DNA from: Favolaschia claudopus
Taxonomy: Eukaryota > Basidiomycota > Agaricomycetes > Agaricales > Mycenaceae
Length of the DNA: 64,000 nucleotides
NCBI GenBank assembly: GCA_037176885.1
Contig: JAWWNJ010000072.1
Location: forward strand, 310,001-374,000
Direction of reading: 5' to 3'
The notes below the pieces were generated by a model that had not been told where the DNA came from, searched no databases, and saw only the letters and a program-made list of their open reading frames with translations. The translations under genes and the position numbers were made by a program. Within the stretch, counting starts at the first letter, position 1. Every line of letters begins with the position of its first letter. Below, piece by piece: positions 54,881-64,000 of the stretch.

Positions 54881-55661
54881 ATGGCTGCCTCGGAAGACGA
54901 GAGCGAAGCTGAATATCATCGTCGCTTGCGACGAAACGCGCAAAGACTGCGGCGACAAAACGAGACCTTGGCTGAGCATGAGCAACACCGCAACGCCAAC
55001 TCTGCTGCTCGGCGTGTGGCTCGGACCAATTTGGTTCACTCAAGACAGGTTCAGAGTCAATGGTGGGATCGTGTCTCGGCTCTGAACAAGTCCCAAATTG
55101 CGGAGCCTCTTCGCCTTCGATGGAATAGGAACTGTAAAATATGTGGGATCAAGGTGCGTGTGTTGTAACTATCCCATTCCCCGAGAAATAATCGTGACGA
55201 AAAATCGAGGCTCTCACTGGCGAGAGAATACACGACAAATGCTTCGTTTGTGGGCCCAAAGGTCGTCACAATGTACCGCTCCTTCCGCCCTATCCAACTG
55301 AGTGGGACACATTTATCAACAACCGAAAGACCGCAGGTTTATCTCGCAAATTGAACAACATCGTTACGCTCACCGCAATTGCCGTTGAGGATGGCAGCTT
55401 CATGAAATTCGGACCTGGAATTTCCGCCGTTACTCTTCATCGCAAACAAATACCTCTCGCGCTTTGCTATGCGACAACTTTCAATGGTTGTCAAGGTTTA
55501 ACCGTCCAAAAATTGGGAATTGATCTCCGCCGACCACGCATGGTCAACTATATTCAGCAATGACACGAGTTCCAAGCGCCGGAAATGTTTTGATTCTCAA
55601 GTACCAAGATGATAGTTCCACTAGCGCTACCAACATTGTATGGAGAGAGCTTTTACTCTGA
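54881..55661 (+). pseudogene. internally deleted Helitron Rep-helicase gene
   Basis: The ATG at 54881 begins a charged coiled N-terminus (EYHRRLRRNAQRLRRQNETL, ARRVARTN) typical of basidiomycete Helitron proteins. Further on are PYPTEWDTFINNRKTAGLS, RKLNNIVTLTAIAVEDGSFM and GISAVTLHRKQIP, from the Helitron-like N-terminal domain. This runs directly into ALCYATTFNGCQGLTVQKLG, HGQLYSAMTRVPSAGNVLI and NIVWRELLL before a stop at 55659-55661, which are the final motifs of the PIF1-type helicase. The Rep (HUH) nuclease centre and most helicase motifs are missing: a large internal deletion has fused start and end. Frame changes at about 55150-55300 and 55535 add to the damage. It is a non-autonomous derivative. 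Confidence 0.8.
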
Positions 55662-55715
55662 GTAGTTATCTGACATATCTCATACTCATACTTCATGCTC
55701 GTGCCGAAAGTGGGA

Positions 55716-55975
55716 GACGGCGCGAAGCGCCGTCGACTGCTTGTTATAGATAGACAAGCTTTAGCTCCCTGCCTCCGGCACGGCCGACTCGCTGCGCTCG
55801 CCGACCTACCTCCGTTCGGTCACACAGCTTGTTGGGGCTGGCCGCCCCAAACCCCGCTGCGCTCGCTCCGCTCGCGACGTCTAGTGCGATCTCAACATCT
55901 CGACATTGACCCCGTGATTTTCTGTCAAAAGTCACGCGACTGATGGCCTGGCCCTCTTTTCAAGTATAGGATAGG
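55716..55975 (+). repeat. GC-rich repeat family R1 with 3' hairpin, downstream of the Helitron remnant
   Basis: A perfect stem GACGGCGC-GAA-GCGCCGTC at 55716-55734 is followed within a few bases by TGTTATAGATAGACAAGC and then an R1 copy (CGGCACGGCCGACTCGCTGC, CACAGCTTGTTGGGGCTG). The last part matches 22060-22113 and ends in TTTTCAAGTA followed by four TAGGA-like words. The order stem, short spacer, TATAGATAG is also found at 51847-51888 and may mark Helitron 3' ends. Confidence 0.6.
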
Positions 55976-56028
55976 ATAGGATTCCATACCCGCAGGGTTT
56001 TAATCATATGCTTTACGATCCCCCGTCG

Positions 56029-56560
56029 GGCCCAACGTCTACGAATGCTCTACGACTCTATTCCGTTCACGGGCTACATCCCGCGAGGCCCAACGTCTAC
56101 GAATGCTCTACGACTCTATTCCGTTCACGGGCTACATCCTGCGAGGCCAAGCGTTTACATACGCTCTACGGCTCTATTCTGTTTATATGTTTCTTCCCGC
56201 AAGGCCCAGCGTCAAGGAACGCTCTACGACTCAATTCTGTTTACGGGTTACGTCCCGCGAGGCCCAGCGTCTATGAACGCTCTACGACGATATTCCATTT
56301 CCGGGTTACGTCCTGCGAGGCCCAGCGTCTCAGTACTACTACGAACGCTCTACGACGATATTCCGTTTCCAGGTTACGTCCTGCGAGGCCCAGCGTCTAC
56401 AAACGTTCTACGACGATACTCCGTTTACGTCTTCATACCCGTGAGCGGATACATTCTGCGAGGGTCAGTGTCTACTCACGTCTTCCGATGCCGTGCCAGC
56501 GTCTACGTACGCTCTACAATTACTTTCCGAATACTTTCTGATTCCATACTTGGTGCTATC
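56029..56560 (+). repeat. 58-bp minisatellite
   Basis: Units start at 56029, 56087, 56145, 56203, 56261 and 56319, exactly 58 bp apart, and continue with longer, less regular units at 56387, 56461 and beyond. Each unit contains GGCCCAGCGTCTAC, CGCTCTACGAC and TCCGTTTACGGG followed by CTACATCCTGCGA. Because 58 is not a multiple of three, the frame moves at each unit, so the long open frames through it are artefacts. Degenerate units can be followed to about 56880. Confidence 0.9.
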
Positions 56561-58560
56561 TACAAATGCTTTCTGATCATATCCATCTTCATACCTACTT
56601 CTACTTAAGATGCTGTACCTGCGAGCGGTTACCTTTCCCCAAGTGTCAGCGCATCCGCACGCTCTACGATTTTATTCTATTTACGATTCCATGGCCGCGA
56701 AGGTCAGCGTCACCCCCACGGCGTGACGCTCTATGACTTCATTTTGTTCATCACTCCATACCCGTGAGTGGCTGCATCCTGCGAGGCCCAGTGTCTCTGG
56801 ACGCTTTCCCATCATATCCCGTTTGATTTCATGCCTACTCTCTTCACGACTCCATACCCGAGCGGTACATCCCGCAGTTAGCGACTTAGCATGCTTCTCC
56901 AGTTGTTTTCGGTCAAATTCATGCCTCCACTGGTTTACCATTCCATACCTGCAAGCGATCATGCACTGTCTAAGGTTACGCTTCGCAATCAGATCATGCC
57001 AGGTCAAATCTTCTCCGATCCCATCCACAATCTCGAACCTGCGCCTGGTCGCTTTTCGATAACTCTACACTTGCGATTCCGCTTTCTGAATCTTCAAATC
57101 GTTGACCTGCACCTACACGTGCCAAGCATGACATCTAGGACTCGGAGTCGTTGGAATTGTTCGCCCACATATGTGTGTGTTGCAATTCTATGCCGCACCT
57201 GCACCCGTCGCTGTTCACCTAAGGCGCCTCCTCGTTCAACTCCCCATGATGTCATACGTGTCCTTCTTCCTTTCCGTCTACGCGACTACGTCTACCTTGT
57301 CTCAGCATCTCTGTGTGACTCTGCCACGGTCTACTTGGATCATGGGCCTGGCTACTTGGATCATGGCGTCCACACTCTGCATGTCTTTTGATATCTCTAC
57401 TGATATGGTATACTGGCGTATCTCTGCCTCATCGCTTGCTTTATTCCATCCAGTTCATGTCCCGCATACAGCGGATACGGCGTGGCTCTTGTTTCATTGC
57501 AAATTGATCTATCCTACAGTATCTCGGAGCTAGAACAACGCTCTGCTGATTGTAGATTCCTTCCCCGAACCTTTGTTCAGTGTTTACAATGAGTAATCAT
57601 GATCATATAGTCGATGCGCCATGCAAACCGTGTATGATTGGTTCAATTCTGTCTGGACTATCCACATCCAAGTTTCCGCTTCTTGAACTCTCCTACCGGC
57701 TCTGATTGTGTCAACATGAAATTGCTGTACCGGATATAAATACCCAGCGGCTCCTCAAAACACCTCAATGGGTTATGTACGATGTTGCTTCGCCCGATGG
57801 TTCCGGATATGATCTAGCTGTTTGGCTTCGACCAGCCTCGTCTGCTACGCAACTTGTGCCCCATCGACGACTGCTCACCACTGATCCCAATACCTCTCTT
57901 CCCAGGGGCATGATGCGTTTTGCCGTATCGATTTGGGATGACGACGGCCAGTGTGGGGCTCCGTTTGGGGCTTCTATGAGCGCGGGTTTCCTCTACCCGC
58001 CGCTGCTTGCGCGACCGTCAACGCACTCGAGCTTCCCTCAAGGAGCGGATAATGGCGATCAACTATCCTCCATGAATCTGTTTACTGTGCTTCTGTTACG
58101 CTTAGGGCATGAAATCTTACTTATGTCAAATCTATTCGAAAACTTGTTACTTGCGCTACAATTTGAATCAATTCCGATTCCGATTACCATCACTTCTATA
58201 TTATCCCTGGGCTTCTCGCTCGCACTATGAGCCGGCCGTACTCTGACACACTCAATTGAGTTTCGTTGCTCTCGATTTCTGACCCTACGCGGATGCGGAT
58301 GCTCTGAGGCTCAACCTCGCGCTTGTCTATGTCTATGAACGGCTCGCTGGCTCGGTTTATAGGCCCATTCAACGAACTTGCGCTATGCGCTTTGTGCACA
58401 TCGACTCACTATCCATTAATTCAAACGCATCATGTTCTCTTAATGCCATCTCTTTCCGGCGGAACTCACTCCGAGGCTACTTCCCCCCTCGGATTCGGAG
58501 ATCTGAGCCTACATTCTTGAGCTCATGCCGTATTCGAGGCATCCCGCGTGACAAAAAAAA
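56561..58560. other. degenerate repeat tail and unassigned sequence
   Basis: Words of the minisatellite (ACGCTCTACGA, CCCGTGAGTGGCTGCATCC) recur irregularly to about 56880. A 174-residue open frame at 57706-58230 has no recognisable motif and an unremarkable composition; I do not support it as a gene. Nothing else is identifiable. Confidence 0.4.
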
Positions 58561-58599
58561 CGCAATTTTCTACGCTTTGTTGTTGTACAGAAAATGCGG

Positions 58600-59570
58600 A
58601 AGTAAATTGCCGGCAGTCCGACTGGGCCGAATGGCTGTCGCTAGCCGAGTTCTGCTATAATGACAAAGCGAACTCATCAAATAAGGCTTCGCCACTCTAT
58701 TTGAATACCGGGTACCACCCCTGGAAGGGGATAGAGAATGCGGTGGAGATCAGGAACGAGGCAGCGGAGGAGTTTGCTGGGAAGATCAAGGGGTGGCGGT
58801 AACAAAAGTTCTTGACCGGGACTACCCAAAACCTTCCTGTCAAGACCCCGGAAACCAGACCCACCACCACCAGTCGGCAATCAGCTGATGCTTGCTTAAA
58901 CGGGTAATCCTTCCGAATACTAGAGCAGAAAGTGGGCAAGTTGAGCAGCCAGCGACAGTGTATCAGCTATGATTAAGTACATAACACTCTGGAAACCATA
59001 CATTGAGGTCTATGAGGCCTAAAATGCAGTTTGCGTCGTAAATTCAAAGCAGAGTTGCACCAAACATAAGCCAGTTGCCGAAATTTGCCAGAGATTGAGA
59101 AACTTACACTCAGTTCCAAGGTAGTATGATAGTTTGACTTACTCTGGCTCATTTGTGGATGTTCTGGTGCTCTGAACGCGAGTAAGAAGGCGAGAGACGA
59201 AAGTGCGAGCGCGTTCTTATGTCATAGTGCTGTCAAAGTGCTGTTGCCATCAAACGCTGTCAACCTTTCAGCGACTTTCTTCGAGGGAATACGGGAGGAT
59301 ATCGGGCCCATTAAAATCATGTAAATACATATTCTGACGCAGTAGGACACCTCAAACCCGATGGTGTGCTTTATACCAGTGAAACCAGTAGATATGAATG
59401 AGATATTCAAGAACTTCGTGAAAATGACCGCCAAAACCTCTTTTTGCGGACCCCGGATACTAGATCAACTACTACCAGGGGGTCATGGTCCATCAATCCA
59501 GTTTCCGCCACCCCTTGGGGAAGATGCGGAAGATCTGAGATGAAGCGTCAGGGGCGCTTATGGTGCGCTC
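58600..59570 (+). pseudogene. Ty3/gypsy integrase C-terminal fragment, split by a hAT-like element
   Basis: Before the insertion the frame reads DWAEWLSLAEFCYNDKANSS, KASPLYLNTGYHPWKG and NEAAEEFAGK. These are typical of the end of the integrase core in Ty3/gypsy (chromovirus-like) polyproteins of basidiomycetes. After the hAT-like element (58787-59517) and its duplicated GGGAAGAT the same frame continues as MRKI, a TGA, then DEASGALM. The TGA replaces an expected Arg codon by a C-to-T change. Reverse transcriptase, gag and LTRs are not visible nearby. Confidence 0.75.
58787..59517. mobile_element. 731-bp hAT-like element, copy 1, TSD GGGAAGAT
   Basis: The ends are CAAGGGGTGGCGG and its reverse complement. 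GGGAAGAT occurs directly outside both ends (58779-58786 and 59518-59525), the 8-bp signature of hAT elements. The second copy, with the same ends and most of the interior, is at 61600-62345. Inner blocks near both ends are also inverted (GACCCCGGAAACCAG on the left, GGACCCCGGATACTAG on the right, on opposite sides of the centre). It encodes no protein. Confidence 0.9.
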
Positions 59571-61112
59571 GGCCTAAACACCACCAAATGGGTCCCATCA
59601 TTAGATAGCAGTTCCGTTTCCTTCGATAAAGAATAGACACTTTGTACCCGCCCCTCCGTCTAGCTCGCATCGCTCCCTGGGGTCCTCGGGTCTACCTTTT
59701 AAGTATACACCCTCACGCGAGCTACGCTCTTTGAGCTCTGCTCATTTGGGTTGCTTCGGGTCGTAACCTTTCCGAGACCCAAGAACCGTGCGTACTGGAT
59801 TTGGGCCGCTCGCAATCCTCCCGCCCGCCCGCCTTTTGCGCCTCGGTGCTTTCAAAGCAAATTGTGCTGCCAGCCCAACTCCACCTGCACACCTGGTAAC
59901 ACCCTCCTTTCGACTGTGGTTTATTTACATAAACTCTCAGGTGTACTAGTCACAGGAAATACTCAAAAGATTGGGAAAAGTTGCAGCTTCAGCAAGTGAA
60001 ATGTAAAACAATTAATTCTGACCCAGACTTAGTGCATGGCATGCCCCGATTGAAACAGCACAAAGAAAAAGAAAGAGATGAAAAATCTTGCCATGAGGAA
60101 AGGCTCAGATAAGAGTTTAGAATAGATACTCAGTACATTTGTGAAAAAATACTGAGTTCAGCCAACACAACCTGAAATTTCAGCTACCTAGTGTTTTCGA
60201 ACTTTTGCAGCACCATTTCGGATGACAAAAGATATCTCACCTGCAACAGAGTCAACCGGCAGGCCAGAGTAAAATAAGTCATGAACACAATGAGGGGAGC
60301 AGAGGGTGAAAAACAAACAAGATGACTTTGGTGTTTGTGAAACAGGTTAAAGTGGACAGAACTATATGAAGGGCCAAGGCAAAGGCGTGCAAAGAAAAAC
60401 AGAAGTCTCAGCCTGAGAGGAGCAGATTGCGGAAATTTGATCATTGAACAAGGACCTCTGTGCGCAGGATACATGCATATTCAATAGATCAGCCTGAATA
60501 AGTAAAACTCATAGTAGAGAGATGCTCGGAAGTGAAGAACTGAGCGGATGTCAGGCGGGAGTCATAATAGTGCTTAATATCACTCAAGTTGAACCAAGTA
60601 AGATGTGTCAAAGGGAAATGTATTTTCTGAAGTACATTCCGACACTCGGCCCGCTTCAGCTCAATCCGATATAACAAGCAGTGGACTTGTCAACGACAGC
60701 ATTTCAACTCACCCTACACGAGAAGCAAGTGAACATCAGAGGCTACCAAAAGTAATTTGCTCAGCTGTAATATAAATCTGGAGTTAAAACTACTGGCATG
60801 TGGGGATTAATATTGAATGGATTTTAAGAGATGGTGTATGATAGAAAGTGACAAAACCTGAGCTCGGACAGCGGGTGCCACATGAATCTAGTACAGATTC
60901 CATTACCATAGTTGATTCTGAGTGGTTTTGTCAATAAACAAGGGCCGAAACAAGGGCCGAAAGCTGGCAATCGGCGCACCAAGACCCTGAGATCAAGAAA
61001 TATTGACTAAAGACCTGAAAATGCACATAATCTCGAACAGAAGGTCCACAGATCAGTCTGCAAATTTGAGCATGTAGATTTCGAGGTCACAACGGAATGC
61101 TGTCTGGCCGCG
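59518..61112. other. no supported gene
   Basis: Short frames only, on both strands, without recognisable domains. After about 59570 the gypsy fragment is no longer detectable. A T/C-rich stretch near 59640-59750 and an AG-rich stretch near 60020-60120 are compositional features only. Confidence 0.4.
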
Positions 61113-62489
61113 TAGCGCTGGCCAAAAATATAATACGGAAAACATGTTTTGAATATATTCGACTGAATACGGATATAATACGGCTTGGTTGGGGCAAGGG
61201 AATACAAATACCGAAGAACATGAATACGATATGATATGGATATGACTACGATACAGTCCCAGCATATTCAAATATATTCTCAACGACAACTTTTCCATCA
61301 AATGTGTTCCGGCCGCTGAAGCCGAGGACCCAACTCAAGAGAAAAGTTGTTCGGCTGACTGGCCACTGTCTCCCGTGCTTGCCGAACTGTCGGCAAGTGG
61401 TTCCGGGCATCTCGGGTGAACACTGAGCATTATCAGAGTTGATTTTGGTGTCGTCTCTCAGTGTTAGGGTGCAAATTCATGTATAGAGATGCAAGAAAAC
61501 ATTCCAGCAGTACGGAAGGGGAAAATTTGCACTCCTTTGACCCGTTTCTGAGCACTTCGTTGAAAATTTTGAGACGGAAAATATATTTGAATATATTCAC
61601 AAGGGGTGGCGGTAACAAAAGTTCTTGACCAGGACTACCCAAAACCTTCCTGTCAAGACCCCGGAAACCAGACCCACCACCACCAGTCGGCAATCAGCTG
61701 ATGCTTGCTTAAACGGGCAATCCTTCCGAATATGATAGCAGAAAGTGGGCAAGTTGAGCGGCTAGTCACCGTTAGTGGCAATATATCGACGGTAACTAAA
61801 TGTATAACCCTCTGGAAACTATACAGTAAGGTTTTTGAGAACCGAAATGCAGTTTAGGTCGTAAAATCAAAGCAGAATGGCACCAAGCATAGGCCAGTTG
61901 CCAGAGATTGAGAATCTCACACTCATTTTCAAGGTAATATGATAGTTTAACTTGTTTTGGCACATTTCTCAAACATCTCTGGATGTTCTGGTGCTCTCAA
62001 TGCGAATAAAGAATGCGAGAGGCAAAAGTGCGAGCGTGTTCTTATGTCATAGTGCTGTCAAAGTGCCGTTGCCATCAAACGCTGTCAACTTTCCAACAAC
62101 TTTCTTCGAGTGAATAAGGGAGGATACGGGGTCTATTAAAATCATGTAGATACATATTATAGCGCAGTAAAGCACTCCAAACCACATGGTGTGCTTTATA
62201 CCAGTAGAACCAGTGGGCACTAACGAGATATCCAAGAACTTCGTGAAAATGACCACCAAAACCTCTTTTCGCGGACCCCGGATACTAGATCGACTACTAC
62301 CAGTGGGTAGTCATGGTCCATCAATCCAGTTTCCGCCACCCCTTGTATATTCAAAATATATTCATATTCAACCCGGTGACTATGAGTACAATATACTACG
62401 AATACGATACGAGCTCATGAGGCAAATACAATATGAATATGAATACAATATGCCAAAATGCGTATTATATTCGTATTTGGCCAGCGCTA
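61113..62489. mobile_element. AT-rich TIR element carrying a nested hAT-like copy
   Basis: The left end is TAGCGCTGGCCAAAAATATA followed by ATACG. The right end, reversed, is TAGCGCTGGCCAAATACGAA followed by TATAATACG. A TA duplication is plausible. The non-nested part is AT-rich with many GAATATATTC and GAATACGATA words in both orientations. The hAT-like copy at 61600-62345 sits inside. The right end cuts into the last exon of the integrase-core gene at 62490. Confidence 0.75.
61600..62345. mobile_element. 746-bp hAT-like element, copy 2, TSD TATATTCA
   Basis: It has the same ends (CAAGGGGTGGCGG) and a highly similar interior to 58787-59517. TATATTCA is duplicated outside both ends (61592-61599 and 62346-62353). 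The two copies differ by many scattered substitutions and small indels, so they did not arise by a very recent local event. It encodes no protein. Confidence 0.9.
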
Positions 62490-63724
62490 GACCAGTCTGC
62501 TCGAGGTATCAATATGACAGAAGTTTTGAACTTGAACCAACGCATCACTCACGCTTGGATCAAGATCTTTGGATCATTCCAGCCGTTGTTCACACCAATA
62601 TCGAGAATGTCTTCAAATCCTGGAGTAAAACGGCGTCGGAGTTGTGACCAAGAAATTTCTGGTGGTATATTCTTCTTCTCGTTCATCCAACGGTGCTGAA
62701 GTGTACCGATCAGAGCTGAATCATGCGAATGTCGGAGTAAGGTATGTCCGTTGCCAAAATCACTCTGAAAAATGAGTGGCATAACTGTGAACAGGTTAGC
62801 TTGTCCGATAATAGTTGACTCAGCACGTACAGCCGCCTTCGAGAACAACATCCAGATAATAGCTAAGAATAATTCTCGGGTTGCTATTCGTCCACCAGAT
62901 TTTCAACCATTGAATGCGGCCGATAAAGGGTTCAATGCCGGTATGCAGAGCAAGGCCATACTTGTATTTCCATTTGTCGTGTTGGTCTATGGCCCACAGA
63001 TCATTAACTCCAGCAGCCCAGAAGCGCTTGCGGCGAAGCCGGTTGGCTCGGCGCTGGCGAACCAACTCAGAGACTTTGTGGTAGCCACCGGTGGCTTTAG
63101 GTGACCAGTTTTTCTCGAGACCGAATGACAGCGTGTGGCTGTATTAGCCCGTCCTATTGAGGGGATTCCATGGTTGCTACCTTGAACCGTAGACTCAAAA
63201 AACCATTGCACACAAGGAGCCACCGAAAGCCACCGGTGGCTACCGCAAAGTCTCTATTGAGCAAAGTACGAAGTTATTAGAGACTTCGCGGAAGCCACCG
63301 GTGGCTATTTGTGGCTCTTCGTGTGCAATAGTTTTTTGAGCCTCCCGCTAGAGTTAGCCACCCTAGCATCCCATGAATAGGTGGTACAAATAGTGGCTAA
63401 TCCACCCAGAGGCTGTCATCCGGTCCCAAAAAAAATTAGCCACCAATAGCCACCAGTGGCTACCGCAAAGTCTCTATTACGCTCCTGCATTTCGTTGTCA
63501 GTGAAACATCTCGGACATTCAATTTGAGCTGACCGCGGAACACTCATGTTTTCCTCGTGGAATAAAAGACTGCTCATTTCACGGTGACCAGCTTTGGGAT
63601 ATTGGAGGCGAAGACGGAGCATCGCATCGCGGATGCTCTCGACTGTGTGGTTTTGCTGACGCGCCCGAGTCAAGCCCAACTCTTTGCGCATTTCCCGAAA
63701 TCGAGTCAATCTTTCGCTCGTCAT
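62490..63724 (-). pseudogene. second integrase-core gene, broken by MITEs and truncated
   Basis: Minus-strand exons: 63724 to about 63514 (MTSERLTRFREMRKELG, HTVESIRDAMLRLRLQYPKA, SLLFHEENMSVPR); 63075-62831 (ELVRQRRANRLRRKRFWAAG, VNDLWAIDQHDKWKYKYGLA, LHTGIEPFIGRIQW); 62784-62553 (MPLIFQSDFGNGHTLLRH, GTLQHRWMNEKKNIPPEI, FTPGFEDILDIGVNNGW); then 10 bases before the element ending at 62489. The core has the first Asp (WAIDQHDKW) and a candidate second (FQSD), but the expected PGTEN-like segment after QSD appears deleted. Between the first two exons lie several palindromic MITE pieces. It is a different subfamily from the gene at 45.1-46.9 kb. It probably encoded a DDE recombinase and is now inactive. 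Confidence 0.75.
63195..63340. repeat. 146-bp palindromic MITE
   Basis: The arms mirror each other almost completely: CTCAAAAAACCATTGCACAC on the left against GTGTGCAATAGTTTTTTGAG on the right, then GGAGCCACC and GCCACCGGTGGCTACCGCAA against the complementary series. The word GCCACCGGTGGC is itself palindromic. Related arm pieces lie at 63071-63108, about 63437-63475 and 38540-38582. The sequence could form a long hairpin. Confidence 0.8.
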
Positions 63725-64000
63725 TGAAGCTGGCAACTACCTCGGAATTGGAACATTCAAAACTGCCGAAATGGGCTACCTGACCCTTCTCCATCTCACT
63801 GCTGGCCATCTCGGAGCACGCGCAAATGAGCCAGTTGCTGTGAAGCGAATGTATAAACGTCGGAATACTCCGACTGACGCCAATCCAGGCAAATGGGTGT
63901 TGAACCGTTTGACATCTGCTGATGAACACAGCAAAATTCTCATGGAAGCCAATGTTCTTTTCTGGGCAACTTCTATCATGAACTTCACGTATTCATTCAT
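63722..64000 (+). CDS. alpha-kinase domain protein, N-terminal part of the domain (partial)
   Basis: A plus-strand frame with no stop from about 63722 to the window end encodes about 92 residues: YLGIGTFKTAEMGYLTLLH resembles the glycine-rich nucleotide loop, EPVAVKRMYKRRNTP contains the catalytic-lysine strand, and DEHSKILMEANVLFWATSIM with NFTYSF matches the helix and strand that follow in fungal alpha-type protein kinases. These serine/threonine kinases are strongly expanded in Agaricomycetes. The frame has no good start here and overlaps the first codons of the minus-strand integrase-core gene, so its own 5' end was probably lost at that junction. The remainder lies beyond the window. Confidence 0.6.

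Noticed and set aside
56045..56608. Long open frame of 187 residues with repeated RGPASTNAL-like motifs
   Set aside because: It lies in a 58-bp tandem array; the unit length is not a multiple of three and a second frame is equally open, so it is an artefact.
57706..58230. 174-residue plus-strand frame
   Set aside because: No motif, no start context that stands out and no neighbouring exon; not distinguishable from chance.
1..64000. CRISPR arrays, bacterial operons, riboswitches
   Set aside because: Spliceosomal introns and fungal genes show this is eukaryotic nuclear DNA; the only regular array (56029-56560) is a minisatellite without spacer structure.

Overview
The window looks like nuclear DNA from a basidiomycete fungus, most likely an Agaricomycete. 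Coding genes are cut by many 47-66 nt GT-AG introns, and the recognisable proteins are fungal: an HDA1-type deacetylase, an NGR1/NAM8-type RNA-binding protein, an alpha-kinase fragment, and basidiomycete-style integrase-core and Helitron proteins. A species cannot be named from the sequence. Gene density is very low. Most of the window is transposon-derived, and much of it is transposons nested inside genes or inside other transposons.

Layout. 1-10.1 kb: a decayed transposon-associated gene (1441-2835), a near-palindromic TA-flanked element (3027-3702), a KH-domain gag-like ORF (3885-4484), then gene-poor repeat debris. 10.1-18.1 kb: an F-box/LRR-type fragment and a broken three-RRM protein gene on the minus strand, with two different DNA elements inserted in one of its exons, followed by two more TIR elements and a zinc-knuckle fragment. 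18.8-25.8 kb: small TIR elements, a LINE gag-like fragment, an inverted pair of about 0.63 kb elements (one carrying a solo LTR) and a 1.5 kb element with TCAAGCTTGATCA repeats. 27.1-38.4 kb: one complete minus-strand LINE with poly(A), an 11-bp target duplication and an endonuclease-RT ORF. A 4.0 kb DNA element splits that ORF.

40.4-43.8 kb: a 15-exon class II histone deacetylase gene with a 677-bp element in one intron and a 4-bp frameshifting duplication. 44.0-47.8 kb: an element inside an inverted repeat, an integrase-core gene with inactivating changes, and a convergent uncharacterised gene. 50-56 kb: GC-rich repeats, an 8-bp-TSD hAT-like element and an internally deleted Helitron protein gene. 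56.0-56.9 kb: a 58-bp minisatellite. 58.5-64 kb: a gypsy integrase fragment split by a hAT-like element, a second copy of that element nested in an AT-rich element, a second integrase-core gene interrupted by palindromic MITEs, and the start of an alpha-kinase domain running off the window.

The main value of the window is its nesting record. At seven insertion sites exact target duplications (5, 6, 8, 9 or 11 bp) can be read, and in four cases removing the element restores a host reading frame. Only the histone deacetylase gene looks like a near-functional cellular gene. No operon-like cooperation among genes is visible.
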